Source: Phoronis australis (taxonomy: Eukaryota > Phoronida > Phoronidae). From it: 64,000 nt of DNA. This document shows positions 45,790 through 57,536 of this stretch, piece by piece (position 1 is the stretch's first letter; the number at the start of each line of letters is the position of its first letter). The translations under genes were made by a program, and so were the position numbers. The stretch covers positions 1,861,238 to 1,925,237 of the forward strand of contig NMRA01000011.1 in NCBI GenBank assembly GCA_002633005.1. The letters run 5' to 3'. The notes beneath the pieces are model-generated. The model was not told the origin of the DNA, searched no databases, and worked only from the letters and a program-made list of their open reading frames with translations.

Positions 45790-47243
45790 GGGCTTTTCAG
45801 GTTTAGAAATGTTTGCAACAGGCGGTTTGGAGTGTGAGAAACAAGAAGCGGAGACCTACAGTGGCAGCAAGAGGGTTGAAGACCTCGGAGAATTTGCTTC
45901 ATTGATTAACCCCGACGAACCGACCGTAGAATGTGACATGAGCCAGCCAAGATTACAGTAGGTTATGCAGATAATAAAGAAGGCAAGATCATCGTCAGCA
46001 CCAGGACCAGACAGGGTGCCATAAAAAGTGTACAAGAGCTGTCCAGGATTAACCAAGATTCTGTGGAAGCTGCTTAGAGCTGTCTGGAGAAGAGGAAGGT
46101 TAGCTGAAAGTTTTCACCAGGCAGATGGATGTTTTATTCCAAAGCCAGACAAGGCGAAAGGTCTGCAGTATGGCGGGACAATATCTTTGCTGAATGTTGA
46201 AGGAAAGATCTTTCTGGCGATAGTGGCGAGGAGAACGACAGAGTTCATGATGGCGAACACATATATCGACATAGCTATTCAGAAAGGAGGCGTTCCGGGG
46301 GTCTCGGGATGTATCGAGCATACAAGTGTGGTTACCCAGATCATCAAGGAGGCTAAGGAAAGGAAAGGAAAGGGAATCTGGTTGTACTATGGCTTGATCT
46401 GGCGAATGCCTATGGTTCAATACCACACACGTTGGTCATGTTGACATTAGCCCGATACGACGTACCAGAGGCGGTTAAAGGAATGTTACAAGGCTATTTT
46501 GACAACATCAAGATGAGATTCTCTGTGGGTAACTATGTTACAGCGTGGCAAAGATTGGAGGTGGGGATAATAACAGGATGTACAATGTCGGTGATTCTGT
46601 TCGCAGCAGAGATGAACAACTTGTTAAATCAGTGGAGCGGAAGAGCAGAGGACCAATCATGCCGTCAGGGGTCAGACAACCACCGACATGAGCTTTTATG
46701 GATGACATGACTGTGACAACCAAGTCTTACATAGAAGGGAAGTGGGCACTGGAAGACTTAGAGATGATAATTGCATGGGCACGGATGAAGTTTAAGCCGG
46801 TAAACTCAAGGAGTTTAGTGCTTAAGGACGGCAAGGATGCAAATGGGAGATTCAGGCTAGGCGACGACGTAATACCAACAGTGGATAAAAAACCAGTAAA
46901 GAGCCTAGAGAAATGGTTCGACTGTCCTCTCAAAGATGTTGCCAGCGTGGCTACCATCAAAGGTCAGGTAGAAGATTGGATGACAGCAGTGGATACGTGT
47001 GGATTGCCAGGCAAGTTTAACGCATGGATTGACCAGCATGGAGTGCTACCTTGGGTACTATGGACATTATTGGTGTACAGTGTTCCAACATCAGCAGCAG
47101 AGGCAGTGGAGCGTCTAGTGAGCTCCTTTCTACGTAGGTGGTTGGGTGTACCAAGGAGTTTCAGCAGTGTTGGATTATACAGCACTGGGTCCAAGCTGCA
47201 GTTACCCATCACATCGATGGTGGAGGAGTTTAAAGTTGGATAA
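45790..47243 (+). pseudogene. R2/NeSL-like LINE reverse transcriptase, broken (plus-strand half)
   Basis: The region begins in the linker before RT (LECEKQE, INPDEP, SSSAPGPDR), then covers the RT. Seen motifs are ISLLNVEGKIFLAIVARR, QKGGVPGVSGCIEHTSVVTQ, DLANAYGSIPHTL (catalytic Asp of motif A, about 46395-46433) and SFMDDMT (catalytic Asp pair, about 46692-46712). The thumb follows (LPGKFNAWIDQHGVLPW, RRWLGVPRSF, KLQLPITSMVEEFK). A stop lies at the linker (TAA in GTGCCATAAAAA, 46018-46029), another near 45959, and a frame shift precedes motif A. The downstream endonuclease is missing. This RT type is a single-frame LINE with an N-terminal zinc finger. Confidence 0.75.
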
Positions 47244-48430
47244 TCCTGGACAGCTCTTGTACACTTTTTATGGCACCCTGTCTGGTCCCGGTGCTGACGA
47301 TTATATTGCCTTCTTTATTATCTGCATAACCTCCTGTAATCTTGGCTGGTTCATGTCAAATTCTACGCTCGGTTCGTCCGGGTTAATCAATGAAACAAAT
47401 TCTCCGAGGTCCTCAACCCCCTTGCTGCCATTGTAAGTCTCCTTCAAAAACTTCTCCACTTCTTGTTTCTCACACTCCAAACTGCCCGAGTTCTTCTTCC
47501 CTAGTAGTTTTGCCACAAGCTGGTACGGATTTGCTGTAAATTGTGTCTGCTTCGTAGCTCTTTATTCCGACACCGCCGTGACCTCTCGGCTCTTCGTAGG
47601 GTCTTCAGTCTCTCTCTTTGCACCCGTCTCAGCTAGGCTAATCCTTCCTCTTCATTCTCCTCTGCTATACGGAATCTTCTGCTTAGCCTACGCAAATCTT
47701 GCCTAATCTGCGTGATCTCTGTCTCTCCCCTGTTTTTCTTGCCTCGACCTAATGAATGCGTTCTGTTTTCTTTTAATCCAAAGCGGTCTACTCCTATTGT
47801 GTAGATAAAGCTCGTCATTCCTGTAAACTTCTTGTCAACATCCCCTGCTAATGTGGTGTTAATCACGGTGTTCACGTCTTTTTCTAATTCTTGCCACGCT
47901 CTTCTACTATTGCTGGGTGAGCATTTGACATTTCTCTTTTCTTCTTGGCTTCTATTCTCCTCAACTTCTGCTGTTCCACATTCAGATGCTGCATCTTCTC
48001 TGCTCCCGCCGTCGCCTTCCTCTGCCACATGGAGGCTGTGGTCGCTGTGTTTGCATCCACAACCACCTCCTCCTCCGTCTGACCCGATTCCTCTGTGCAT
48101 TGTAATATTGTCGGCTCCGCGCGGAAGCCCAACTTGCCCTGGTGAATCCTCAACCCACTATAGTTCTTGCAAACTTTCCCGCACATACAGATAATTGGGT
48201 TGTTTGATGCCATTTGTTCTCGAGTGGGTTCTGTATTCAGTCTAACTGTTCTTCTCACTTGTCTCGCCCCTGGTGTTGACGCCGTTGAGCTCAGACTTGA
48301 TCCACGTGTCACTCTTGGAGCTGTATCCGTGTTCTGTCTCGTTTTCCGTGTTTGGTCCTTTGTTGATTCCGTCTGATTCTGTCCGTTGGGTCGCTCATCC
48401 TCCCCCACTTTCGTGCGGCCCTGGGGGTAT
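47244..48430 (-). pseudogene. R2/NeSL-like LINE N-terminal half, inverted against the RT half
   Basis: On the minus strand the frame from 48408 encodes a polar N-terminus, then a zinc-finger-like CMCGKVCKNYSGLRIHQGKL (about 48192-48133) and a charged linker. After a frame shift it reads SRRAWQELEKDVNTVINTTL, GDVDKKFTGMTSFIY and coiled, basic QIRQDLRRLSRRFRIAEE. From 47516 it continues LGKKNSGSLECEKQEVEKF and LINPDEPSVEFDMNQPRLQE, ending with the same linker that starts the plus-strand half. The halves overlap by about 230 bases and even share the CCATAAAAA nonsense codon. The minus half keeps a 15-base piece that the plus half has lost. They meet tail to tail at about 47243. Confidence 0.65.
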
Positions 48431-48699
48431 TTCTTAAATTATCTGTCTATAGCGATCATGAATAGGATCCCCCTCGCGGGAGAAATGCTTCGGCCTGCCA
48501 AGCCTTCACATCCTGTGAAGCTGGTCTGTCCCAGCTGCCTACTGTCTCTCCAGGTTGTCACTGTGCTTTTCCCAGTCGTCAGTCATTCTTTCCTAGCAGT
48601 CACTGTCTCCACTAGTTACCTTTAAACGCTCTGAAGTCATTGGCGCCAGTCCTGTCTTTAGGTGGATAGTCTCGGTTCGGGAGCTCGTACAAAAAACTC

Positions 48700-49510
48700 A
48701 GGAACTAAGTAACCCACTTAAGCTTGTCTCTCGTCATCTGAATTCTACGGTTGCACTCCAACATTTGGATGAGTTACAGTATCAAGCTGCCTTACTCATA
48801 ACCGGAGCTTACAGGGGGTCCAATTGTGTTAAGGTTTTGAATAGTCTCAAATGGCCCAAACTGTCTACTCGACGCAATCTTCACATGACCACATTTACTT
48901 TCAAGGTAATAAACAATGTCAACAACGTTTCTGTCAAAAAATATTTGATCTATACACTAGACAAGGCCATCGTAGTGATTTGAGATCCTCCACCCTATAT
49001 ATAATTCCTCCGTGGTTCAGTCAGGCATTCAGAAGGTGTACAGTCATGATGTGCATCAACAACTGGAATTCTCTTCCAGTCTCTCTTGTTGAAAGCAATT
49101 CTTTTTCGAGTATGAAAAATAATTTTAGAAATGTTTTTCATAATTTTTACTCAATTCTCCCTTCCCCGCGATAACGAAATAGCATCATACAGATCAAGAT
49201 GTGGCCTTTTCCTCAACTCTGACAAGTTCAGGCACAACTTTAGTAATGTCTCTCCAAACTGTAAATGTGGTGACCATCAATCTTACCCTCATATTTTCTT
49301 CAAATGTGCCCTCATCGAATAGATGAGAGACTCACTCTTTCGTGCACTCAATGAAAACCAATCAATTGTTAACGCTCTCAATTCCTGTAATAATATCCCT
49401 ACTAGAGTTACATTATTATTGAATTGTAGTCCTAACCTTGACCTCGTTCTCAACGAATTCCTCCTAAGCAACGTTAGTAAATTTTTATGTACTGTTTATC
49501 AATATTGATG
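48700..49510 (+). pseudogene. CR1/jockey-type LINE, C-terminal end of RT
   Basis: Frames in series read LDELQYQAALLITGAYRGSN, LNSLKWPKLSTRRNL and FKVINN. After a frame shift come HRSDLRSSTL and NNWNSLPVSLVESNSFSSMK. After another come SRCGLFLN, HNFSNVSPNCKCGD and PHIFFKC. A-x-x-L-I-T-G-A, W-x-x-L-x-x-R-R and W-N-S-L-P are hallmarks of the C-terminal region of these LINE proteins, and the terminal C-x-C-G...H...C is the common zinc-knuckle-like tail. The catalytic part is absent, so this is a 5'-truncated, decayed insertion next to the R2-like fragments. Confidence 0.65.
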
Positions 49511-49729
49511 CATCTGATTTCCATACATGAATCTGTACATATTTTTGTTTTTATATATTTGTAATAGCAATTCTAAGTATTGGAATACTTATATTAGATA
49601 CTACTTAATTGTATATACCTCTATGTATAATAGTTTCATTTATGAATTGTTTACAACCCAGAAATAATGCTTCGCTGTTTCTTGGTTTGTTATTATTTCT
49701 TTGTATATTCTGTGTATTCTCAATAAATA

Positions 49730-50945
49730 TATATCACTTAAAAATGATAAACTATTCTAAGACAAACGTGGTGTGGATTGGTAGTGGAAAACTTCCAAAT
49801 GTGTTTCACTGCATGTATTGGAGACTAAAATTAGATGATGTTGATTTTAATTTTCTGGGTTTTAATTTCAGTGTGAACTTGAAAACTATGTCCAAAGATT
49901 TTTTGATGCAAAAAGGTTGGAAATGAAGAATCTGATTAACGTATGGTCTCGCAGAAAGCTGGCTGTCTTTCGAAAGGTCACAGTTTGTATTCAAAAACAC
50001 TTGTGGTTTAAACAATTATGCCCCTGCTAACTTTGCTGCCGAGTCCCAGTGATACCACTTTTGGCGATATTAAAACGTTGTTCTTTAAATTTATTTGGAA
50101 CGAGAAGTACCCATTAAATCCATAGAAGATGGAGGATTGATGTCACAAAATTTAATGTTTTTAGAAATTTCATGGGTTGGACGATTCTTTTTAAGAAAAT
50201 CTCCATGGACGTATTTGTTGCAAAACGATATCGGGATTTCTATACGTAGAATGTTGTGCTATAGGTAACTAGAATAGATAACTGTATCTCTTTTTGGAAA
50301 GAACGCTTCCAGTATTGAAGCCTTTTATTTTACAAACAAACTAGTTCAAGACACGAAGATGCGGTGTCAATTAACGTGTGGGCTAACACTAACTTACAGT
50401 GGAATACAGCCCTTGTATTTTTGAGTCGTTCGTTGAAAAAGGTATGGTATTTTTGAACGATTTCTTAGATTGAATGGTAACTTTTAGGCCTTTGAAAATT
50501 TCCTGATGATTCTTCAGATTAATGTCAGACTTTTCAAATGCTATTCAATTGTTTGTGCTATGAAAAAATATTTGAACGCGTTTTCCAAAAATTTAAATCT
50601 AAAAAGGTATACGGACCACTTTTATCTTATTCTCCAAAAAGTATTTCGACGAAAAGGGGATGTCGGAGTCCTTACCATATTATTGCTTTTCTTTCAGTTC
50701 CGCTTCCTGCATAGAATTCTACCTACTAATTATTTTTAAATGAGATAAGATATGTGTACTCAAATGCTTGTACTTTTGGTAAATACTTTCCCAATCTTGA
50801 GACTTTAGAACATTTATTTTTTGAATGTGAATATGTTTACTCTTTCTGGCATGGGGTACGTCTCTGGTTAATGACTGCAATGCAAGTAAACTTTTACATA
50901 GACAAAACGACCATTACATTTAGTTTTCAAAAGCAATAGAATAGA
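49730..50945 (+). pseudogene. L1/Tx1-like LINE, C-terminal part
   Basis: Fragments in order: NYSKTNVVWIGS, VDFNFLGFNFSVNLKTM, NLINVWSRRKLAVFRKVTV, then FQFRFLHRILPTNYF, and finally ACTFGKYFPNLETLEHLFFE, CEYVYSFWHGVRLWL. F-L-G-x-x-F-S-x-x-L, W-S-R-R-K-L and the C-terminal R-F-L-H-R-I-L-P-T-N...H-L-F-F-x-C...F-W zinc-binding tail are typical of L1/Tx1-like LINE proteins. At least three frame changes and several stops break it. Similar remnants may continue to about 51.7 kb (KPFWDEKYQLN near 51.5 kb) but I cannot place them firmly. Confidence 0.6.
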
Positions 50946-50999
50946 ATTTTGAACTGGTTTATATTACAAAGAAAACAAAATCATTTTTGAAAAAGAAAT

Positions 51000-53080
51000 T
51001 TGCTAATGATCCCGTTGGGAGATTCCCAGATGAAATGAATTCCCGATATGATATGGCAGTACCGTTTGTATGTATGTGGAATAAGATATGTATGCAACAC
51101 TTAAGTTGTTATTTCATTATACTCCAGAGAGAACACAGGTAAGTGAAAATGACATTATTTGGGATCTTCAAGACATGTTAAGATGAATTGATTTTACGTG
51201 TAACCCAATTTTAAATGTCTACTTCGTCTTAAACTATTTACATGACACAATCAACCTATCACGTTATATATTTTCTGAATCTAAGAAATCAAGGCAGTCT
51301 AGTCATGCCATTCTCAAAGCTTCCATTCCTATAGTAATGTCACCATTTGGTTAAATTGTTACGAGAAAAATACAATGAGTTTAATAGTTTTAGTTTTTCA
51401 AAGGCACAATCTGTGTGACATGTCTCAGATTTTGTATTGAAGCTTACATTATTTTTATGTTTAGTTTAAATACAAGTGTCCCATCATTGTTACGGAAGCC
51501 TTTTTTGGGATGAAAAATATCAACTCAACTGATGGAAAATCCCAAATGAGCATTGTTATCAAAGTTTTAATACAAAAAGTTTGATGAATGACGGTCAAGG
51601 GAATATTTCCCTGTCAATTTACATTATAAAAAAACCCATTTTTCCCTAAAAACACATTATCTTGTGACCACAAGAACGGCACAGTGTTCTGAACGGTATG
51701 ACTAGATTTCCCATAACTTATACTTATAGAAACTTTTTTATGTCTTGAAAGTTGCTTGTAATAGACATTTTAAGATATGAAAACGATATTTTATTAGGGA
51801 AAATAGCTTCCTTAAATCAGGTACATCAGCACATTCCCAAACTTTGAAAAATTAAAAATACATGATGTCGAAAGTCAAAGAAGTTTGGACGCACAAAACC
51901 TCTGCCAAATGTCCCATCCTTTCAATTAAAACCCTCTTTAGTTCTGGCTTAGTTTCAACAAATCTTCAACAGGTGTTGCTCCATGCACTGTGTCAACCAC
52001 GCTCATTCGATGCGAAGTTCGTCTATTTCCGTGTTATCTTGTAGTATTTATAGATACAAGGTGTATTTTAACGTTTTGACGTGGCTTCCTTATTAACTTC
52101 GAATAAATTGAGATTCCTAGATTATCACGTCAAACCACAAAGCTATGTGGATAGGAACTAATATCTTGGTAATCGTCTCCATTGCATCTCCCGTTCAGTA
52201 TATTTAAATGCATCTTACATCATCGAATTTGCAAATTTCGAACTAAGAATACCGACATTAAGTACCCTCGTTCATTACCTAAATTTCTTAGTTAACCTTG
52301 AACTAAAATCGCCACTGTCTGAAGATTAGGCATTTGTCACCTCGGCCCTTTAGGGTAACTCAATCCATCTTGATTGTAAGAAAAGAAAGGCTTTGTAAGC
52401 TTTCATACATAAACAAGGTCAGATAAATTATGCATTTTTTTTCAACAACTAAGCAATTTTGTACCAAGAATTCCCCAAAACACAACAACTTTTCTTGAAC
52501 GAACTTGAAATGCCATGCCTTTGTGTAAAATAAAGTCACGCACGATATATCAAGCAACCAATAACGACAGTCTAGCGGCACATGATCTATGTTTGCATTG
52601 GACAGAGATTAGATTTCAAGTTGCTTAGTGCGTGCGTTTGATAAAAAGTGTGCAGCATTTTGTTTTGGTGACTGTGGTCAAACTTGACACTTAGTTTGAG
52701 TGCAGTGCAAAATGCTGTGAAAACGCTCAAGCATTCTGGCTTTCAAGGTAAGATTGAAACGATTGGTTGAAAACTGCGTTGCCTGAAAAAAGGTTTGAAA
52801 TGACAACAACATTTTAAAATTTGAAGATTTTTTGCTTGGTTTTGGCCACTGACGTCACTCAATACTATCTATGGTTATGAGTCATCGGGAAATTCGAGCG
52901 CCTGTGGTTTTGGCGAGCAATGAAGTTGATAGTTAATTGTCACAGTGGAGGAAAGAAATTTAACCTTCAATCCATATGCCTTTATGGGAATAACACTGTC
53001 CCAGTTCCTGAAAACTCCATTAAAAAAGAGGAAGGTCCTATTTTGCGGCAAAGATTTATCAAGCTTTCTCTATATCTGCA
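51000..53080. other. AT-rich DNA, possible old LINE debris, no gene recognised
   Basis: Apart from weak L1-like words near 51.5 kb nothing is identifiable. Confidence 0.3.
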
Positions 53081-53082
53081 TG

Positions 53083-53300
53083 ATAGCAAGTAGAGGCATA
53101 ATCAAAACAACGGATTTAAAACAGCATGACATGTTTCGGTGTCGTTTATTTAAACACCGTCATCAGAAGAAGAAAGAACATAGTGGCCACCTAGCTAGGA
53201 GCAAAAACAAGTGATGAAACACAGACACAGTCAGTTACAGGGAGTGACTATAAACTAGACCAACAATGACAACATGTGGTGTGCCAGTTGCCCATTGATA
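53083..53300 (-). mobile_element. Penelope-like terminal repeat, solo fragment
   Basis: Matches 63783-64000 and 4830-5022: GATAGCAAGTA, CATGTTTCGGTGTC, AGTGGCCACCTA, CAGTCAGTTACAGGGAGTGA, ACCAACAATGACAAC. No endonuclease or RT frame remains beside it. Confidence 0.7.
53128..53166 (-). ncRNA. hammerhead-like motif with consensus CTGATGA core
   Basis: Minus strand: CTGATGA, one extra C, stem II GGTGT/ACACC, loop, GAAAC-AT-GTC. This copy has the textbook CUGAUGA and GAAA core and the GUC cleavage triplet. Stem I flanks (CTTCTT against ATGCTG) pair poorly. The extra base between A9 and stem II is shared by all copies. Confidence 0.5.
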
Positions 53301-53630
53301 CTAATATATAATATACATTTAACGTTGTGCGGAAAATGTTGACTGTTGTACCAATTTAGCGACAACATACTTTTCTAGGCTATTACAAATGAATTATAAG
53401 CAGCTTGGCCCAATACCGTCACATGGAACGCTGACAAAAGTTTGACAAAATTGCCAAAAACTTCTACATTGGAGTGACATTAAGTGCATGAACATTGAAA
53501 GTTGAATATTCATTTTATATTGTGGTTGTTGTTGAGTTTATTGATAAATATGTAAGATAAATGGGGGTGCAGACAGTCTTACCAGGTAATAATGTATTTT
53601 TGTTTGTGGGTTTCTTTTTGTTCGATAGTC

Positions 53631-54680
53631 TGTAGCCTACAGTCACACGCACATTATATGTCTCTCTTGTTGTTGTTGTTGTTGACCAAGCGTTTTACAC
53701 ACGTATAATAATAATACCGTAACAGTGGCTCATAAAACTTTTTTATGATATGATACGAGTAATGATACGATTTTCAATACGGTGAACGATTTACGATTCA
53801 CGATACGATACGATACGATTTTCAATACGGTTAAACCTGAAACAATTAATAAAGATAATACAATATCTAATACAAATTGAAGTACCAAATACACCATACT
53901 AAAATACAGAAAATTGCATATCTAATAATATTATATCAAATCACAATTTGGCAAACAATAGTTAGCAGAAACTTGTAGTTACAACAATTTCTATTGCAAC
54001 ACTTTCTATGAGTTAATCAAATAATCAAAGAACTGAGAATAGTTGTTTCTAAAGTCAAAGTTTATAGTAAAACATCAAGAAACAAAGTTGTCTCTTACCA
54101 ACGCTGGGTATCTGTGATATTTTTGAAGCAAGCAGCAGCCTCTCTCCAAGCAAGATGAATTTTAGAGTAGCTAACAGAATATTTATACTGAACACAAGAA
54201 AGGTAAGCGAGATAGTTCAAAACATGAAAACCCACAAACTTCCTCCAAAATGCTACATTTAGTTCCAAAACAATTCTCTGAACAAGGTCGCTGGTTCCAA
54301 AACAATTATGTGAATCAATCTGCTGGACTCCAGCAATGAACCCAAGTCATTACCGATTATGGAGCAGGACAATCAAGAGTTAAGTAATTCCGATGGACAA
54401 ATAACAGATTATTGTTGTTGTCGGAAATGCCTCATCCCAAAGCTGACAGGTTTTCAAAGACTTTAAGTTACACAAGTTGCAAAACAAGGCACAATTGTTA
54501 TTATAAACATCCCACAACTGGTAACAGACATGTGGTGAATCACTTGCCATGAACTCCTAGGAGGTTACAAATTTTGGTAAACAACCAATACGTTTAATTA
54601 ATTATACACTAGTCACTAAAATTGCATAACATTGCTTCTAATTAGACTAATTATCTACAGCATTAAAAAATGTCACTAAC
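53631..54680 (+). repeat. 1 kb dispersed repeat, copy 2
   Basis: Partner of 42180-43155. It contains a (GTT)5 run near 53668 and a GATAC-rich patch (53740-53825) expanded relative to copy 1. Confidence 0.75.
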
Positions 54681-54918
54681 ATCATAGTTTTCCACAGGTC
54701 ATATTTCTTATCCTGTCGACAAAATTTGTGTATCGTCAGTAGCTAGAGGCCTGTTGTTTTGAGGATGAATTTTGCTTTTTTTCTTTGCAGAGCCATAGCT
54801 CAGGCACCCGTTGGCATCGTTACCATTTTTACCATTCAATGTTTCAAACTGCTGGTCACTGTGTTTGTTGCACGGCAGTTTCCAATGTGTTTCAGTCAAC
54901 TTGACGCCATATTGTAAT

Positions 54919-56000
54919 GTTTCTAGTCACGTGACAAGATAAATTGGCGTGTAAACCTAGGACCAATAATTCCCAGGTGTAAACAAACGGGGTCAAACTT
55001 GCTGGTTCCCTGCGTGCATAGCCCAGCCAGCACTCATGCTGGCGCGGTTACCGCTCCACCTACCGGCACGCAAGGAACCAGCCAGCGGGGTCAAATTGCC
55101 CTTTTCAACGTGCGATATCTGACAAATAAAAAACCGGAATAGCGTGAGTTTTTTCATGAACACAAAAAATGTGATGTAACACTTACATGCGTTTTTAGGA
55201 GTTATTCAGTAGTTAATTAGGAAAATATCATACTAATAGAAGTTCGCAGGAAGTGGCAGATGCCAGAGTGACCTGTGCGCCGTTCGCCTGTCAATCCACT
55301 GCAAGCGATTTAGTATTTTCAAGAGAAACCAGTAGGATGGCGCACACTAATTATTTAATTCGTGTCACTTGAAGTGTTCAGGAGTATACAGGGTCGTGCC
55401 GCTCACGCGGGTGGTATGTACTTTCGCCCAAGGTAAACGGTTGGGTGTGTTTCCACTCGGTTTCGAGTGAGAAATTCTGTATTTTCGGTTTAGGTCAGGA
55501 CCACAAAGAAAGCAGTGCAAATTTACAGACTGTCCAACGTCGACTTCGGCATGAGTACAGATTTTGGACATAATTGTTTTGCTACAGCAGAATTATATCT
55601 GGTTATGGAATACATATTAATCAATTAGTTATCAAAGCAGTGTATATTTCAAAAAATATATATTATTCACAAATATGAACTGATTTCGGCATGCAGAGGT
55701 TGTTTTTCTGAACAAGCGAAAACACTTACGATTGTCATCGAATACCTCATTTGTAATAGGTACAGTAAACACACAGCACCATGTGCTGATCAATAATTAT
55801 TTTTAATCGATATGGAGTCAATCATCAAGGCAAAAGTGGAACAACGCATGCTCGCACTGTTTAAACTATGATTGCGGAACCTAAAAAATCTAGTGGCAGC
55901 ACCATTTAACTCCATAGCCAATCCAAAAGACCCAATGGCCAAACTAAATGACTCAATGACAGGATTAAAAAATGGCTGCGTTGCATAAACTCAACGCCTC
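54919..56000 (+). repeat. duplicated blocks A-B-C, copy 2 (compact)
   Basis: Contains the three blocks found spread over 26926-31340, in the same order and orientation but without the long insertions. It carries one insertion of its own (54998-55086). Confidence 0.65.
54998..55086. mobile_element. 89-bp mini-transposon with inverted ends and 9-bp target duplication
   Basis: The insertion is flanked by GGGGTCAAA on both sides (54989-54997 and 55087-55095); the empty site in the other repeat copy has a single GGGGCAAA. Its ends GCTGGTTCCCTGCGTGC and GCACGCAAGGAACCAGC pair with one mismatch. It is far too small to code. A 9-bp duplication is usual for Mutator-like elements, which is a hint only. 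Confidence 0.75.
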
Positions 56001-56140
56001 GGGATCCCAACTTAGGTCTTTAGATACAGGAACACAATTCAAGCGGTAGAGCCATGCATTGTAACCCATTGATCAACTGTTATTTTTAACAAAAGGCAAG
56101 TTCGTCTACTACATCACAAACATCTTACCAGGGGCTGATC

Positions 56141-56495
56141 CAGGATTTTGAGTTAGGGGGGGGCCAGGGCACANGCTTACCATCAATTATCACAATGACA
56201 ACTGTCAGCCATTTTGCTCAAGACTCATAGACTGTCAATTAAAAGTAATGACTACTGCAAAATGCATGCACGCACCCAGCCTTAAGTTTTGAGAATGTGG
56301 ACATTTTATTAAGATTCACAGGGTACGTCTTGAGCTATGAATTGTGCATTTGCCGAACTTTGGTACTCCCAGCCATTTTAGTGGACTTCTGGCTCAATTT
56401 CAGCTTTTTGGAGTTTTTGTTTCTCTGAGGCGAACCCTTTTGCCCACTTCGCCAAATGGGGGGTTGAGCCCCCCTGGGTATGTGCATGAGTTGGT
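56141..56495 (+). repeat. dispersed repeat, partner of 10040-10265
   Basis: Begins GGGGCTGATCCAGGATTTTG and ends near GAGCCCCCCTGGGTATGTGC. The 56280-56495 part is the inverted match to 10265-10040. A single N lies at 56174. Confidence 0.5.
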
Positions 56496-56499
56496 CAAC

Positions 56500-57530
56500 A
56501 CAAAAAATCTAATAATGAATAAACGCAATGTCACACGCGTTCCTCAAGTCCCATTGACTGTCAATAAAAAGTAATGGCAATGGTTATGTACGATTAAAAC
56601 GCTCAATATCATCAGTAGACTACACATTAGTCATCAGTTCTACACTCACCCCATAAAACAACAGCTGCCAAAGGTTTTGCTTTCAGGTCCTACAATTAAT
56701 CGAGTTAGCTGTGATTCCGCAACTCTTAAGTTACGAATTATATATAAAGTAACCAAGGGAATTCATTTGGTCCACATTTCAATCACATGGTGAACCATAA
56801 CTCCCTGTCTAAAATCAAAACTAAGAGTTCTAAAGAGAGAAAAACAGCGGGGTTTTCGAAGTATAACGTTGACTTTCCTTTCCCTGTTCCAAGTGTTCTC
56901 TAAGTATTTGGTCACTTTTCGACGTGTTCTCTAAAATGGCAAGGGAATCCCCCCTGTCCGTGTCTTCATCAGACTTGGTGTCATCACGGTGTCCTCTTAC
57001 GGGCAGGCAATGCATTGCACAATGTTTGACCGTGTCCACAACAGCAAAGAGGATGTGTTTAATTATTTTGGTCAGATAGTTCTTGTCGCTGCTTGTCTAT
57101 TCTACTGTCAATGATGTTGGCGGGTTTTTGTATTTTTGATAAACGATTTACTAGCTATCATTGTCTCGTGATGGAAGTTCTGGTTGCCATGGGAAGACAG
57201 GTAGCCACCTTTCGCTTTACTGAAGTTCCTGAACGCGGTCTTCACCAAACTGCCCGCAGTCACCCTTCCTTGCGGCTTGGCAAATAGGACACAGTGTTTA
57301 CAGTAACCACCACCATCAGAGGATGATTATCCACGGTAAGGATAATCTTGGAACCATGACGACTGGAATGTCAAGGGTACCTCTTTTCCCTTTTATGCAC
57401 CTCATATGTGGAAAGATCATAGCCTGTGCGTTTGCTTGTTAGATAGTGGAGTCTCTAACTGTTAATTAAGTCGAAATAGTTTCAGTAAGCACAATTGCAC
57501 CAATGTCATACATCAGAGGAGTGGCTGTGA
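56500..57530. other. no gene recognised
   Basis: Frames at 56830-57039 and 57093-57287 show no domain. Confidence 0.35.
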
Positions 57531-57536
57531 CATCAG

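Noticed and set aside
45790-48430. 5' inversion by twin priming of the R2-like element
   Set aside because: The order of sense and inverted parts is the reverse of that expected, and the halves overlap by about 230 bases.
54998-55086. tRNA-like or structured RNA gene in the 89-bp insertion
   Set aside because: The hairpin is explained by inverted ends and a 9-bp target duplication.
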